A DNA stretch of 64,000 nt from Natronoarchaeum rubrum (GCF_024494695.1 NZ_JANHDP010000004.1:186001-250000), one strand, 5' to 3'. Shown: positions 36,234 through 45,480, numbered from the stretch's first letter. Made by a program: numbers and translations. The notes: a model not told the origin generated them from the sequence alone.

Positions 36234-36866
36234 CTACTCGACGTCGATCGGCGGGGTCCGGCGCCGGACGTACAGCAGCCGGTCGGCGGCGTCCTCGACG
36301 GCGTTGGGGATCTCGTCGAACGTCGTGACGAGGTCCTTGAGCAGCAGCGGATCGTCGACCCGCGGATCGTGAAACAGCCTGTCGAGCAGTTCGTACTTGC
36401 GCTCGTCGCACTCGCGTTCGAGCGTTCGGACGCGCTGACACCGTCCGCTGAGTTGCTCCCCGGAGCGACCGAGTAGTTCCTCGTCGACGGCGCCGACGAA
36501 CAGCGCAGTAGCCTCACTGGCCGTGCGGGCCAGGTCCTGCAGCGTGCCGTCGACGGGAACGGGCAGTTCCGGGCGGATCGCTGCCAGTTCCTTGGCGAAG
36601 CGCTCCGCGCGGGAGACGATCCGATCGGCGTCGTCGAGCAACTGGAGCGTGCCGCCCGCGGACGGATCCGGGGCCTCGCCGGTGACCAGTTCGTGTCGGA
36701 GTCCGCGTACCAGCGAGTCGCACCGCGATTCGATGGCGTCGATCCGGTCGACGGTCTCGGCGAACGCGTCGGCGTCCCGACGGTACTGGGTCAGTAGCGT
36801 CGGCAGCAAATCGACGCACTCCCGCACCGACTCGAAGAACGTTCGCATCCGATCCGGATCGTCCAT
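36234..36866 (-). CDS. PhoU-like helical protein (DUF47)
   Basis: This 210-residue all-helical protein resembles DUF47/PhoU-like partners of phosphate or cation carriers: FFESVRECVDLLPTLLTQYR, IDAIESRCDSLVRGLRHEL, and the second bundle with RCQRVRTLERECDERKYELLDRLF. The family often pairs with Pit-type phosphate carriers; here it lies tail-to-tail beside a CaCA exchanger. An upstream ATG at 36890 adds eight residues and cannot be excluded. Confidence 0.8.
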   Translation of the reverse strand: MDDPDRMRTFFESVRECVDLLPTLLTQYRRDADAFAETVDRIDAIESRCDSLVRGLRHELVTGEAPDPSAGGTLQLLDDADRIVSRAERFAKELAAIRPELPVPVDGTLQDLARTASEATALFVGAVDEELLGRSGEQLSGRCQRVRTLERECDERKYELLDRLFHDPRVDDPLLLKDLVTTFDEIPNAVEDAADRLLYVRRRTPPIDVE

Positions 36867-37022
36867 CGCCGTCCCGCCGTGCGATACCATACGATCGGAC
36901 TGATCCCGGGATCGTAAACCGTTGCTATGAGCGGTGCGTGCCGTTCGGGAGCCGTACGTAGTCGTCCGCCGAACGACCGTCGGACCGACGAGTACACAAG
37001 TCCCTGGCCGATACCCTCGGGC

Positions 37023-38264
37023 ATGAACTCGCTGGACGTCGAGCCCGTCGACGACGTGGACGACGGCGACGAGCGCTCGCCGGAGGATGAACCGGAGCGG
37101 CCGGAGCAGGACGACGACTCGCGCATCGACGTCGGAGCGGTCGACGACCTGTCGCCGGACGCGCCCGACTACGTCCTCTACGGCGGGAAGGGCGGCGTCG
37201 GCAAGACGACGATGGCGGCGGCGACCGCGCTGACCAGCGCCGAGTCGGGTACGTCGACGCTGGTCGTCTCGACCGACCCCGCGCACTCGCTGTCGGACAC
37301 GTTCGAGACCGACATTTCGCCCCGGCCCGAGCGCATCCGCGAGGACGTGCCGCTGTGGGCCGCCGAGATCGACCCGGACGACGCCATGGAACAGACCGCA
37401 TCGGCGTTCGGGATGGGCGGGCAGTCGGGCGAGAGCGGCCAGCCCGGAGCCGGCGGCCAGCCGGGAGCAGGCGGTGGCTCCGGCGCGGACGGTCCATTCG
37501 GCGCCGACGATCAAGCTGGTGGCCCAATGGGCGGCGCAGGCGGCGGTCCGCTCGGCGGCCTGGGTGAGATGCTCGGCGGCGACGGCCCGATGGACGCGCT
37601 GATGGGCGGCGCGATGCCGGGCGCCGACGAGGCCGCGGCGATGCAGCTGCTCGTCGAGTACATGGACGACCCGCGGTTCGATCGCGTCGTCGTCGACACG
37701 GCGCCGACCGGCCACACCTTGCGCCTGCTGGAACTGCCCGAGATCATGGACACGATGGTCGGCCGGATGGTCGCCTTCCGCGAGCGCATCGGCGGGATGG
37801 TCGACGGCATCAAGGGGATGTTCGGCGGGCAGGATCCGACCGACGAGGAGGGGATCGACGATCTCCGCGAGCTGCAGGATCGCATCGAGAAGCTCCGCGG
37901 GACGCTCCGGGACCCCGCCAAGACCGACTTCCGCGTCGTGATGGTGCCCGAGGAGATGAGCGTCGTCGAGACGCAGCGACTCGTGGGTCAGCTCGACGAG
38001 TTCGAGATTCCCGTCGGTACGGTCGTCGTCAACAAGGTGATGGAGAACCTCGCTGACGTGACCGACGAGGTCGACGCCTCGCAGTTCGTCTCGCCGAATC
38101 TCGAAACCTGCGAGTTCTGCCAGCGCCGCTGGGACGTCCAGCAGGACGCGCTCGGATCGGCCCAGAACCTGTTCCGGGGGCACGACATCAAGCGCGTCCC
38201 GCTGTTCGCCGACGAGGTTCGCGGCGAGCGCATGCTGCGGATCGTCGCTCGCTGTCTGGACTGA
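37023..38264 (+). CDS. Get3/ArsA-family ATPase with glycine-rich insert
   Basis: This 413-residue ATPase probably handles tail-anchored membrane proteins. It has the deviant Walker A GGKGGVGKTT (54-63), STDPAHSLSD (switch I region), DTAPTGHT (225-232) and CEFC (363-366), a CxxC that can bind zinc at a dimer interface. An N-terminal acidic tail (1-48) and a Gly/Pro/Met-rich stretch (about 130-200) are inserted where Get3 has its client-binding helical subdomain. The insert is low complexity, with GGQPGAGG-like repeats. Confidence 0.9.
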   Translation: MNSLDVEPVDDVDDGDERSPEDEPERPEQDDDSRIDVGAVDDLSPDAPDYVLYGGKGGVGKTTMAAATALTSAESGTSTLVVSTDPAHSLSDTFETDISPRPERIREDVPLWAAEIDPDDAMEQTASAFGMGGQSGESGQPGAGGQPGAGGGSGADGPFGADDQAGGPMGGAGGGPLGGLGEMLGGDGPMDALMGGAMPGADEAAAMQLLVEYMDDPRFDRVVVDTAPTGHTLRLLELPEIMDTMVGRMVAFRERIGGMVDGIKGMFGGQDPTDEEGIDDLRELQDRIEKLRGTLRDPAKTDFRVVMVPEEMSVVETQRLVGQLDEFEIPVGTVVVNKVMENLADVTDEVDASQFVSPNLETCEFCQRRWDVQQDALGSAQNLFRGHDIKRVPLFADEVRGERMLRIVARCLD

Positions 38265-38294
38265 GCGTTCTAGCGGACCGCTCGCGCCGCCGGC

Positions 38295-39173
38295 CTACGC
38301 CAGCCGCCGCACGACGCCGTAGAGGCGATCGCGCACCGAGTCCGGAAGGAAACGAGCGTAGTCGCCGTACTTCGCGACGGGACCGACCGGGTACCGCGCG
38401 GGCGGGGCGGTCCGGGTCGCCGAGTCGAGGATCGCCTCCGCGACCGTCTCGGCCGTCACGGCGCCGACGCCGCCCCCGCCGAGGATCTGGGTATCTTCCA
38501 TCACGCCGTAGAACCACTCGTAGGCGCCCGACCGCTCGGTGTTCGAGTCCGCGGCGTCGACCGCCCGATCCTCGAACTGCGTGTCGACCGGCCCGGGCTC
38601 GATCAGCACCACGTCGATATCGAACGGGTCGAGTTCGGGGCGCAAGGCGTCGCTGATCGCCTCCAGGGCGAACTTCGAGCCGCTGTAGGCGCCGCTGCCG
38701 GGATACGAGAGGCGGCCGGCGACGCTGGAGACGTTGATTATCGTCCCGGTCCGGCGCTCGCGCATGTGTGGCGCGACGGCCCGGATCAGTCGGTGGGGGC
38801 CGTAGACGTTCACGTCGAACTGCTCGTGGACCGCGTCGGTCGGCAGCTCCTCGATCGGGCCGAACTGGGCGTAGCCGGCGTTGTTCACGAGGCAGTCGAT
38901 GCGACCGGTCTCCGAGATCGCTCGCTCGACGACCGAACGACACTGGTTCTCGTCGGTCACGTCCAGTTCGGCGGTCTCGCAGCCCGCCTCGCCGAGCGCG
39001 GCGATGTCCTCGACGTTCCGGGCGGTGGCGTACACCGTCCACCCGTCGTCGAGGAACGCCAGCGCGCTTTCGCGCCCGATCCCGGAGGAGCAGCCGGTGA
39101 TCAGGACGGTCTTGCGGACGCTCTCCCCTGACCGGCCGTCGCCGGTCGACTCGTCGGATTCCGTGTCGGCCAT
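38295..39173 (-). CDS. Short-chain dehydrogenase/reductase
   Basis: This 292-residue NAD(P)-dependent oxidoreductase has TGCSSGIGRESAL (26-38) as cofactor motif, LVNNAGYAQFGPIEE, and the active site INVSSVAGRL followed by YSGSKFALEAISDAL (Tyr/Lys). The substrate pocket residues do not indicate a specific compound. The acidic N-terminal 20 residues are haloarchaeal padding. Confidence 0.92.
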   Translation of the reverse strand: MADTESDESTGDGRSGESVRKTVLITGCSSGIGRESALAFLDDGWTVYATARNVEDIAALGEAGCETAELDVTDENQCRSVVERAISETGRIDCLVNNAGYAQFGPIEELPTDAVHEQFDVNVYGPHRLIRAVAPHMRERRTGTIINVSSVAGRLSYPGSGAYSGSKFALEAISDALRPELDPFDIDVVLIEPGPVDTQFEDRAVDAADSNTERSGAYEWFYGVMEDTQILGGGGVGAVTAETVAEAILDSATRTAPPARYPVGPVAKYGDYARFLPDSVRDRLYGVVRRLA

Positions 39174-39230
39174 GCTGAAACGTTCAGGGGCCGGGCAAAA
39201 AAGCGTGTGCGAAACGGCACGGAGAGCGAC

Positions 39231-39307
39231 GCGACGGCGTGATGCGATCCCGGCGCGACGACGTGGTGCGATCCCGGCGCGACGACGTGGTGCGATGCAG
39301 GCGACGG
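39231..39307. repeat. 24-bp tandem repeat, two perfect copies with degenerate flanks
   Basis: The unit GCGATCCCGGCG plus CGACGACGTGGT is perfectly repeated at 39244-39267 and 39268-39291. Partial, degenerate copies (GCGACGGCGTGAT before and GCGATGCAGGCGACGG after) flank it. The array lies between the SDR start and the endonuclease V stop; a terminator or slippage-prone spacer is possible. Confidence 0.75.
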
Positions 39308-39350
39308 TGCCGGGGGTAGCCGGCGCTCAGGCATCCAGTAGTGGCCCCGG

Positions 39351-40124
39351 TCAGCCGTCCAACAGCGACTTGGCCTCCTCGGCGTAGGCGTCGGCGCGAC
39401 GCGTCGGCTCGGGAAGCTTGTACCCGTCCGTCAGCGCCGCGACGAGATCGGCGGCGGTGTCGGCGTCGACGCGGTGGCCGGGGCTGACGATCAGCGGGTT
39501 GATCGACTGGCTGCTCGACTCGTACTGGCGCGTCTGGACGGCGTGGCCGATCACGGTCCCCTCCGCAGCGGTCACGTCGGCGTCGGCCTCGATCGGGACG
39601 CGGGCGCCCTCGGGCAGGTCGTCAGTGGCGTCGACTGGCGTGCCACAGAGCAGGCTCTTGGCGACGCCGACGCTCGGCACGTCGAAGACGACGCCCATGT
39701 GGGTCGCGATGCCGGCCTCGCGAAAGTGGATGCGGCCGCTCCCGTCGAACAGGACGAGGTCCGGCTCGACGGTCAGTTCCTCGAAGGCGTCGACGATCGG
39801 CCCGCCCTCGCGGAACGACAGCAGGCCGGGGATGTAGGGGATCGAGAGGTCGGTGACCGCGTAGACCCGTTCGACGACCTCGCCGCCCCGCGAGACGACG
39901 ACGGCGCTGATCGCCCGGTCGTCGAGGAACGACTGGTCGACGCCGGCGACCAGCGGCGGTTCCTCGCCGGGCGTCGAGAGCGGCCCCTGGGTGACGGTGG
40001 CGAGGTCGAACGACAGGTCGTTCTCGAACACGGCTTCGGCGGCGATGTCGTGCTGGAGCGACTCCATCGCCTCGCGGGAGAGCGCCGGATCGGGGAGCAA
40101 GTCGGGACGTTCGACTGAGACCAT
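39351..40124 (-). CDS. nfi: Endonuclease V (deoxyinosine repair)
   Basis: The enzyme nicks DNA one base 3' of deoxyinosine. The 257-residue protein has the metal residues in VAGVDQSF (Asp63), SFREGGPI (Glu106) and LFDGSGRIHFREAGIATHMG (Asp127), with the strand-separating wedge motif YIPGLLSFRE at 97-106. The ATG at 40124 (MVSVERPDLLP) is preferred over a start at 40163 that would overlap the rhomboid gene. It follows the rhomboid gene by 25 bases, probably in one operon. Confidence 0.94.
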   Translation of the reverse strand: MVSVERPDLLPDPALSREAMESLQHDIAAEAVFENDLSFDLATVTQGPLSTPGEEPPLVAGVDQSFLDDRAISAVVVSRGGEVVERVYAVTDLSIPYIPGLLSFREGGPIVDAFEELTVEPDLVLFDGSGRIHFREAGIATHMGVVFDVPSVGVAKSLLCGTPVDATDDLPEGARVPIEADADVTAAEGTVIGHAVQTRQYESSSQSINPLIVSPGHRVDADTAADLVAALTDGYKLPEPTRRADAYAEEAKSLLDG

Positions 40125-40149
40125 GGATGAGGAAAATCGGCAGTCGTAG

Positions 40150-41064
40150 TCAGAACCGGCCACGACCGGGGCCGCCGGGGCCGCCCGGACCGCCGGGCCC
40201 GCGACCGCCGCCCATCCGGACCTGGTTCGGCGTCCGGATCTCGTTCTTGACGTGGTTACCGTACAGCAGACCGATCGCGAGGCCGATCAGGTGCGCGAGG
40301 TGACCGACCCCGGGAGCGATCCCGGCGCCGATCCCCAGCACCGAGTAGCCGGCGTAGAACACCGTAAGCACCCAGATCGGGACCGGGAGGATCATCCAGA
40401 TGTACACCTTTAGGTCGGGATTCAGCACCGTCAGGACGCCCATCAGGGCCAGTGCGGCGCCGCTGGCCCCGAGGCCGAGCGAGAGTTCTCCCAGGGCGAG
40501 CGCGATCAGGGTCTGTCCGAGCCCGGCGAGGACGCCGCTGACGATGAACAGAATCGCGAAGTCTCGGGAGCCGATGTAGTCCTCGACCAGTCGGCCGAAG
40601 AAGTAGATGATGATGCTGTTGATCGCGATGTGGCCGAAACCGCCGTGCGCGAACACGGAGATCACCCACGTCCAGACGTACTCGATGTGGATCGTGTTCA
40701 CCGAGAACACCGCCGGCCAGTACCTGCTGACGTTCAACGTCGCTTCGGCGATTAGCTGCGCCAGGAACGTCAGCCACATCAACACGAGGAACACGTACGT
40801 CATGTTCCCTCGGAAGTAGCCCAGCGGGCCGCCCGGTCCGGTGTCGATGCCGAGCCGTTCGAGCAGGCCCTTCGAGCCCCCGCTCTGGTTCTGGACGCTG
40901 TCGTCGAACCCGCTGTCGAACACGCCGTCCGGGTCGTTCCACTGGTTCAGGCCCGGACAGTCGTGGTTCTCCGGCAGGCGGTGTTGCGAGCAGAACGTGC
41001 CGCCACACTGGTTGCAGTTGTACGGCATGTTCTCTTCGCGCCCACACTGGTCACACGTCGCCAT
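40150..41064 (-). CDS. Rhomboid protease with N-terminal AN1 zinc finger
   Basis: This 304-residue intramembrane serine protease begins with an AN1-type zinc finger (MATCDQCGREENMPYNCNQC, then C, H, LPENHDC; residues 4-36), followed by six helices. The catalytic pair is Ser201 in GLGASGAAL and His258 in GHLAHLIG; HGGFGHIAIN (140-149) supplies the oxyanion residues. The C-terminus is a Gly/Pro/Arg repeat. The AN1 finger may deliver clients, as it does in stress-associated ubiquitin-linked proteins. Both halves are intact. Confidence 0.93.
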   Translation of the reverse strand: MATCDQCGREENMPYNCNQCGGTFCSQHRLPENHDCPGLNQWNDPDGVFDSGFDDSVQNQSGGSKGLLERLGIDTGPGGPLGYFRGNMTYVFLVLMWLTFLAQLIAEATLNVSRYWPAVFSVNTIHIEYVWTWVISVFAHGGFGHIAINSIIIYFFGRLVEDYIGSRDFAILFIVSGVLAGLGQTLIALALGELSLGLGASGAALALMGVLTVLNPDLKVYIWMILPVPIWVLTVFYAGYSVLGIGAGIAPGVGHLAHLIGLAIGLLYGNHVKNEIRTPNQVRMGGGRGPGGPGGPGGPGRGRF

Positions 41065-41233
41065 TTACCGGGGCTTCGGGGGGAGGTCCAAAGGGGCTTG
41101 TGGTCCGCTGTGGTATTTTCCGGCATGTAGCGGACGGGAACGATCGACTTCGGAAGTCCGATCTCGCGCTGGCGGCGACGCCGCGGTCACACCGCTAGTT
41201 GGTTTTTTCACCGTGCAGCCCCCACCTACGGCC

Positions 41234-41698
41234 GTGAAAGAGTACGAGCGCAAGCAGCTCCTGGAGCGGATCGACCGGGAGAGCGCCACCGTGGGCGCGG
41301 AGATCCCCGAGCGGATCACGGTTCAGGGCGAGCAGGTCGACCTGCGGGAGTTCGTCTTCGAGATCAAGCGCCGGGACACGATCCCGGCCGGCGAGCGCGA
41401 GCGCGTCGACCAGGCGAAGAAGAACCTCCGCCGGGAACGGCTGGAGCGCCGCCAGCGGATCGAGGAGGACGACATCTCCTTCGAGGAGGGCGAGCGCGTC
41501 GTGCGATCGATCGTCGGCATCGACCGGGCGCTCAACGGATTGGAGAACCTCGGTCCGACCGACCTCGAACGGGAACAGCAGGCGCAGGAGGCCGCCGACC
41601 GGAAGCGCTGGATGTCGTTCCTCAAGCAGGCGCTGGGCCAGAAAGACAGCGGCTCCGGACGCCTCGGCGGCGGCGCCGGACGGGGGCGCGGCGGATGA
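41234..41698 (+). CDS. Conserved haloarchaeal protein upstream of polX (DUF5788-like)
   Basis: This 154-residue highly charged helical protein (VKEYERKQLLERIDRE, FVFEIKRRDTIPAGERERV, DISFEEGERVVRSIVGIDRAL) ends in a Gly/Arg-rich tail. It starts at GTG 41234. The last four bases overlap the polX ATG, so the two are cotranslated, hinting at a role with PolX or in DNA repair. The DUF name is from memory. Confidence 0.78.
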   Translation: MKEYERKQLLERIDRESATVGAEIPERITVQGEQVDLREFVFEIKRRDTIPAGERERVDQAKKNLRRERLERRQRIEEDDISFEEGERVVRSIVGIDRALNGLENLGPTDLEREQQAQEAADRKRWMSFLKQALGQKDSGSGRLGGGAGRGRGG

Positions 41699-43446
41699 CG
41701 ACCGACGACGCCGTCGCCGGCGCGCTGGAGGAGATGGCCGACCTGCTGGAGGCCAAGGACATCGCCTACAAACCCAGAGCGTACCGCAAGGCCGCCGAGA
41801 ATATCCGGGATCATCCCGCCTCGGTCGCCGATCTCGCCGCTGACGATCCCGCCGAACTCGAGGACATCGACGGCGTCGGCGACGCCATCGCCGAAAAGAT
41901 CGTCGAGTACGTCGAGACGGGTACGATCGGCGAGCTGGAAGAACTCCGAGACGAGCTCCCCGTCGAGATGGGTGCACTCACCCGCGTCGAAGGCGTCGGC
42001 CCCAAGACCGTGGGAACGCTGTACCGCGAACTCGGCGTCCGAACGCTCGCGGATCTCGATCGCGCGGCCCGCGAGGAAGAGATACAGGAGGTGTCGGGCT
42101 TCGGCGCCAAGACCGAACAGAACATCTTGGGGAACATCGAGTTCGCGAAATCCGCCCGCGAGCGCGAACTGCTGGGCGACGGCCGCCCGCTCGCCGACGC
42201 CCTCCTCGAACACCTCCGAGCGCGCGACGATGTCGATCGCTGTGAGGTCGCCGGTTCGATCCGTCGCTGGAGGGCCACCGTCGGCGACGTCGACGTGCTC
42301 GCCGCCAGCGAGGACGGCGAGGCCGTCGTCGAGGCCTTTACCGACTGGGAGCGCGTCGAAGACGTGATCGAGGCCGGCGAACACAAGGCCAGCGTCCGGG
42401 CGGGCGGCGGCGTCCGCGTCGACCTGCGCGTCGTCGTCTCCGAGGAGTTCGGCAGCGCGCTCCAGTACTTCACGGGCAGCAAGGACCACAACGTCACGCT
42501 CCGGAACTACGCGCTCGACCGGGACGTGAAGCTCAACGAGTACGGCGCGTTCGACATCTCCGAGATCGACGATCCGGACGCCGGCCAGCGTGTCGGCGAG
42601 CGCATCGCCGGCGAAACCGAGGAGAGCATGTACGACGCGCTGGGGCTCCCGACGATGCCGCCAGAGATCCGGGAGGATCTCGGTGAGATCGAAGCCGCTG
42701 CCGAGGGCGAACTGCCAGATCTCGTGACGCAGGCCGAGATCAGGAGCGACCTGCACACCCACTCCGACTGGTCGGACGGCGGCTACGCCATCACGGAGAT
42801 GGTCGCCGCGGCCGCCGAGTTCGGACACGACTACCTCGCGGTGACCGACCACGCCAGCGGCCCCGGAATCTTCGGCGACACCGGGCTCGACGACGACGAG
42901 CTGCTGGAGCAGATCGACGCCGTTCGCGAGGTTGCCGCCGACGCCGAGATCGACGTGCTGACCGGCGTCGAAGCGAACATCGATGCCGACGGGAACCTCT
43001 CGACGGACGACGACGTGCTCGACGAACTCGACCTCGTCGTCGCCTCGCCCCACAGCGCGCTCGACGCCGACATCGACGAGGCGACCGACCGCCTCGTCAG
43101 GGCAGTCGAGCACCCCGCTGTCGACGTGTTGGGCCATCCCCACGGGCGCCTGCTCAACCAGCGCTCGGGGCTTGATCTGGACGTTCCGGAGCTGGCGGCC
43201 GCCGCGGCCGACGCCGGAACCGCCCTGGAAATCAACAGCAACCCGGCCCGGCTCGACCTCTGGGGACGAACGGTCAAAGCCGCGATCGACGAGGGCGCCG
43301 CGATCGCCGTCAACACCGACGCTCACAGCCCCGGCGAGTTCGAGCACGTCCGCTACGGCGTCCACACTGCCCGGCGCGGCTGGGCCGAGGCCGACGACGT
43401 GCTCAACGCCTGGTCGGTCGAGAAGCTGCGCGAATTCCTCCACTGA
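41695..43446 (+). CDS. polX: Family X DNA polymerase with PHP exonuclease domain
   Basis: This 583-residue repair polymerase has N-terminal helix-hairpin-helices (IDGVGDAIAEKIVEYV, VEGVGPKTVGTLY), the nucleotidyltransferase core GSIRRWRATVGDVDVL with Asp198 and Asp200, and Asp243 in RVDLRVV as the third metal ligand. The C-terminal PHP domain has SDLHTHSDWSDG (351-362) and AVTDHASGPG, giving 3'-5' exonuclease or AP endonuclease activity. All key residues are present. Confidence 0.96.
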   Translation: MTTDDAVAGALEEMADLLEAKDIAYKPRAYRKAAENIRDHPASVADLAADDPAELEDIDGVGDAIAEKIVEYVETGTIGELEELRDELPVEMGALTRVEGVGPKTVGTLYRELGVRTLADLDRAAREEEIQEVSGFGAKTEQNILGNIEFAKSARERELLGDGRPLADALLEHLRARDDVDRCEVAGSIRRWRATVGDVDVLAASEDGEAVVEAFTDWERVEDVIEAGEHKASVRAGGGVRVDLRVVVSEEFGSALQYFTGSKDHNVTLRNYALDRDVKLNEYGAFDISEIDDPDAGQRVGERIAGETEESMYDALGLPTMPPEIREDLGEIEAAAEGELPDLVTQAEIRSDLHTHSDWSDGGYAITEMVAAAAEFGHDYLAVTDHASGPGIFGDTGLDDDELLEQIDAVREVAADAEIDVLTGVEANIDADGNLSTDDDVLDELDLVVASPHSALDADIDEATDRLVRAVEHPAVDVLGHPHGRLLNQRSGLDLDVPELAAAAADAGTALEINSNPARLDLWGRTVKAAIDEGAAIAVNTDAHSPGEFEHVRYGVHTARRGWAEADDVLNAWSVEKLREFLH

Positions 43447-43457
43447 GCGCACGCTCG

Positions 43458-43934
43458 ATGACACGGATCCTTCTGGACGCGATGTGCGGCGGCCTGCGCG
43501 GGTTCCTCCGGATGTGCGGGCACGACGCCGCGTACGCGCTCGACCGCGACGCGGAGGCCGACGAGGCCGCCCTCGCGCTCGCCGACGCCGAAGATCGGAC
43601 CGTCGTCACGCGCGACGAGAGGCTGGCCGCCCGCGCCGACGACGCCGTGTTGCTGACCGAACACGAGCCAATCGACCAACTCGTCGAGCTCGCCGCGGCG
43701 GGAATCGACCTGACGCTCGACGCCGAGCCGTCGCGTTGCGGGCGGTGTAACGGAGTGCTGGAGCGGGTGGGTCGCAGTGCGAGCGCAGGTGAGAATCGTC
43801 CCGAGTACGTCCCCGACGATGTCGACGATCCGTGGCGCTGTCGCGACTGCGGACAGTTCTTCTGGAAAGGAAGCCACTGGGAGCGCGTCGAGCGGACGCT
43901 CGTGGAAGTTCGCGCCCGCGCGGAAAACGAGTGA
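43458..43934 (+). CDS. Mut7-C RNase-domain protein
   Basis: This 158-residue PIN-like nuclease begins RILLDAMCGGLRGFLRMCGHD with the family Asp6 and continues DRTVVTRDERLAARAD, with a C-terminal zinc ribbon (CGRC ... CRDCGQFFWKGSHWERV). This matches the Mut7-C domain, thought to act on RNA. It starts 11 bases after polX, so it is probably in the same operon. Confidence 0.9.
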   Translation: MTRILLDAMCGGLRGFLRMCGHDAAYALDRDAEADEAALALADAEDRTVVTRDERLAARADDAVLLTEHEPIDQLVELAAAGIDLTLDAEPSRCGRCNGVLERVGRSASAGENRPEYVPDDVDDPWRCRDCGQFFWKGSHWERVERTLVEVRARAENE

Positions 43935-43961
43935 TTCTCCGACACTCCGTCGCCGACGAGC

Positions 43962-44978
43962 TCAGCTGTTGGGCTGCCACTCCTCGCAGGCGTCCATGTC
44001 GTCCATGACGGTGTCGTGGTAGCCGCAATAGGGCTGCATCCCCTCGCTCGATCGCTCGTACCGGAAGTGCTCGCAGTTGCCGCAGTACCGATCCGCCAGG
44101 TCGCGGTTCGGCGACGCACCGTCGGCGTCTGACTGCTCGTCGAGCGGGAACGAAACGTCCGCGCTCGTCGCGCCGCCGTCGCTGGCCGTCCCGCCGCGGG
44201 TCGCGCCGTAGGCGCCCCTGCCGTCACGGCGGCCGTTCGATCCGGTCCCGTTCGTGGCGCTCGACCCGGACCGGGTCGACGCGCCGCCCGACGCCGATCG
44301 GCCCGCGCTCGAACGTCCCGACTGGCCGGTCGACCGCCCGCGACCTCCGCTTTTCGAACGGGCGCTCCCGTGACGGTTCGTCTGGGTTTCGACGTTGCCG
44401 TCCGGCGTCCCGCCGAGCATGCCGACGCCGCCGAGGCCCTCGTCCTGAACCTCAGAGCGCTCGACCTCGACGACCTTGGTCTCGCCCTCCTCGGTCGTGT
44501 ACTGCACCGAAACCGTCCCGCCGGGCGCGTTTCGCTCCTTGAAGTTGGCGATGCCGACGAACAGGCAGCCAAGCGTCGTGATCACGCCCAGGAAGTAGAC
44601 GCCGATCACGGCGAGCGTCAGGTTCTGGCCGTAGCCGGCCCAGTGGACCGGATAGGCGTACCAGAACAGCGCGACGCCCAGTACTGTGACGCTCGACCCG
44701 ATGACGGCGGCCGCGCGGAGTCGCGCGCTGGCCGGCAGGACGGTCGAGACGCCGACGAAGATGGCGGGAACGCCCAGACCCGCCAGCAGCCCGGCGTAGC
44801 GGTACGGCGCGAACTGGCCGTCGATGCCCACGAACGAGGCGAGCCCGGTCGTCGCGACGAGTATGCCCAGAACCGTCACCACCGCGCCCGCGAGGAACAG
44901 GCCGGTGCCGAGGTACAGCCGTCGGACGTTCCGGACCTCCCCGACGTGGCCCTCGTAAACGTCAGCGAGGCTGGTCAT
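43962..44978 (-). CDS. Membrane protein with Ser/Gly-rich linker and cysteine-rich tail
   Basis: This 338-residue haloarchaeal protein starts MTSLADVYEGHVGEVRNVRRLYLGTG and has five membrane helices up to about residue 155, then a long Ser/Gly/Arg-rich disordered linker, then a C-terminal metal-binding motif RYCGNCEHFRYE ... PYCGYHDTVMDDMDACEEW. The tail probably binds zinc or an iron-sulphur cluster. Function unknown. TGTTATGTATCC upstream (about 44999-45010) is a TATA candidate. Confidence 0.82.
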   Translation of the reverse strand: MTSLADVYEGHVGEVRNVRRLYLGTGLFLAGAVVTVLGILVATTGLASFVGIDGQFAPYRYAGLLAGLGVPAIFVGVSTVLPASARLRAAAVIGSSVTVLGVALFWYAYPVHWAGYGQNLTLAVIGVYFLGVITTLGCLFVGIANFKERNAPGGTVSVQYTTEEGETKVVEVERSEVQDEGLGGVGMLGGTPDGNVETQTNRHGSARSKSGGRGRSTGQSGRSSAGRSASGGASTRSGSSATNGTGSNGRRDGRGAYGATRGGTASDGGATSADVSFPLDEQSDADGASPNRDLADRYCGNCEHFRYERSSEGMQPYCGYHDTVMDDMDACEEWQPNS

Positions 44979-45086
44979 GCTTGCCACCTTGTTGCTCCGG
45001 ATACATAACACTACGTCAGACGCTCACGCGTCCGCGACGCCGTCGCGTATTCGGCGCGCGTCGGCTGTACGAAACAAAATCACACA

Positions 45087-45104
45087 GCGGCGTCCGGACG
45101 CCGC
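45087..45104. promoter_or_regulatory. 18-bp perfect palindrome in a divergent promoter spacer
   Basis: The palindrome GCGGCGTCCGGACGCCGC lies between the divergent starts at 44978 and 45193. Its position could serve an operator shared by both genes. AAAAGCATAATCG at about 45157-45169 is a TATA candidate for the rightward gene. Confidence 0.35.
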
Positions 45105-45192
45105 AGTACGGCCGGATATCGACCCCGAACCAACCCCCTCGACGAGGTGGAGAAACGAAAAGCATAATCGCCGCCCCGCCGAAGCCGAGCAC

Positions 45193-45480
45193 ATGTCAGA
45201 CGACGCCGACGAAGAGGAGGACGCCCCAGCCGTCGAACTCGGCGAGCGCACGCCGGTCGAGGGCGCGCCGCTCGCGCGGATCGCCTCTCGACTCGAGTGG
45301 CCCATCCAGAAGAGCGAGGTCGTCCGCAAGGAGGGCGACGTCACGATCCGGACCCCCGACGGTCCCCAGGAGCTTGGCGGCGTGCTCGACGAGGTCGAGA
45401 CCACGTACTTCTCGCGGCGACAGGAGTTCGTCGACGACGTCGAGGACGTCGTCGGCACCGGCCCCGTCCAGACGAGCTGA
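45193..45480 (+). CDS. Small conserved haloarchaeal protein (DUF5789-like)
   Basis: This 95-residue acidic protein has an Asp/Glu-rich start and a conserved core (APLARIASRLEWPIQKSEVVRK, LGGVLDEVETTYFSRRQEFVDDV). The fold looks helical with a beta hairpin and no catalytic residues. It probably has a regulatory or structural role; the family name is remembered, not tested. It is followed after 12 bases by a CPBP protein. Confidence 0.75.
   Translation: MSDDADEEEDAPAVELGERTPVEGAPLARIASRLEWPIQKSEVVRKEGDVTIRTPDGPQELGGVLDEVETTYFSRRQEFVDDVEDVVGTGPVQTS

Noticed and set aside
39244..39291. CRISPR-like repeat
   Set aside because: Only two contiguous copies and no spacer between.
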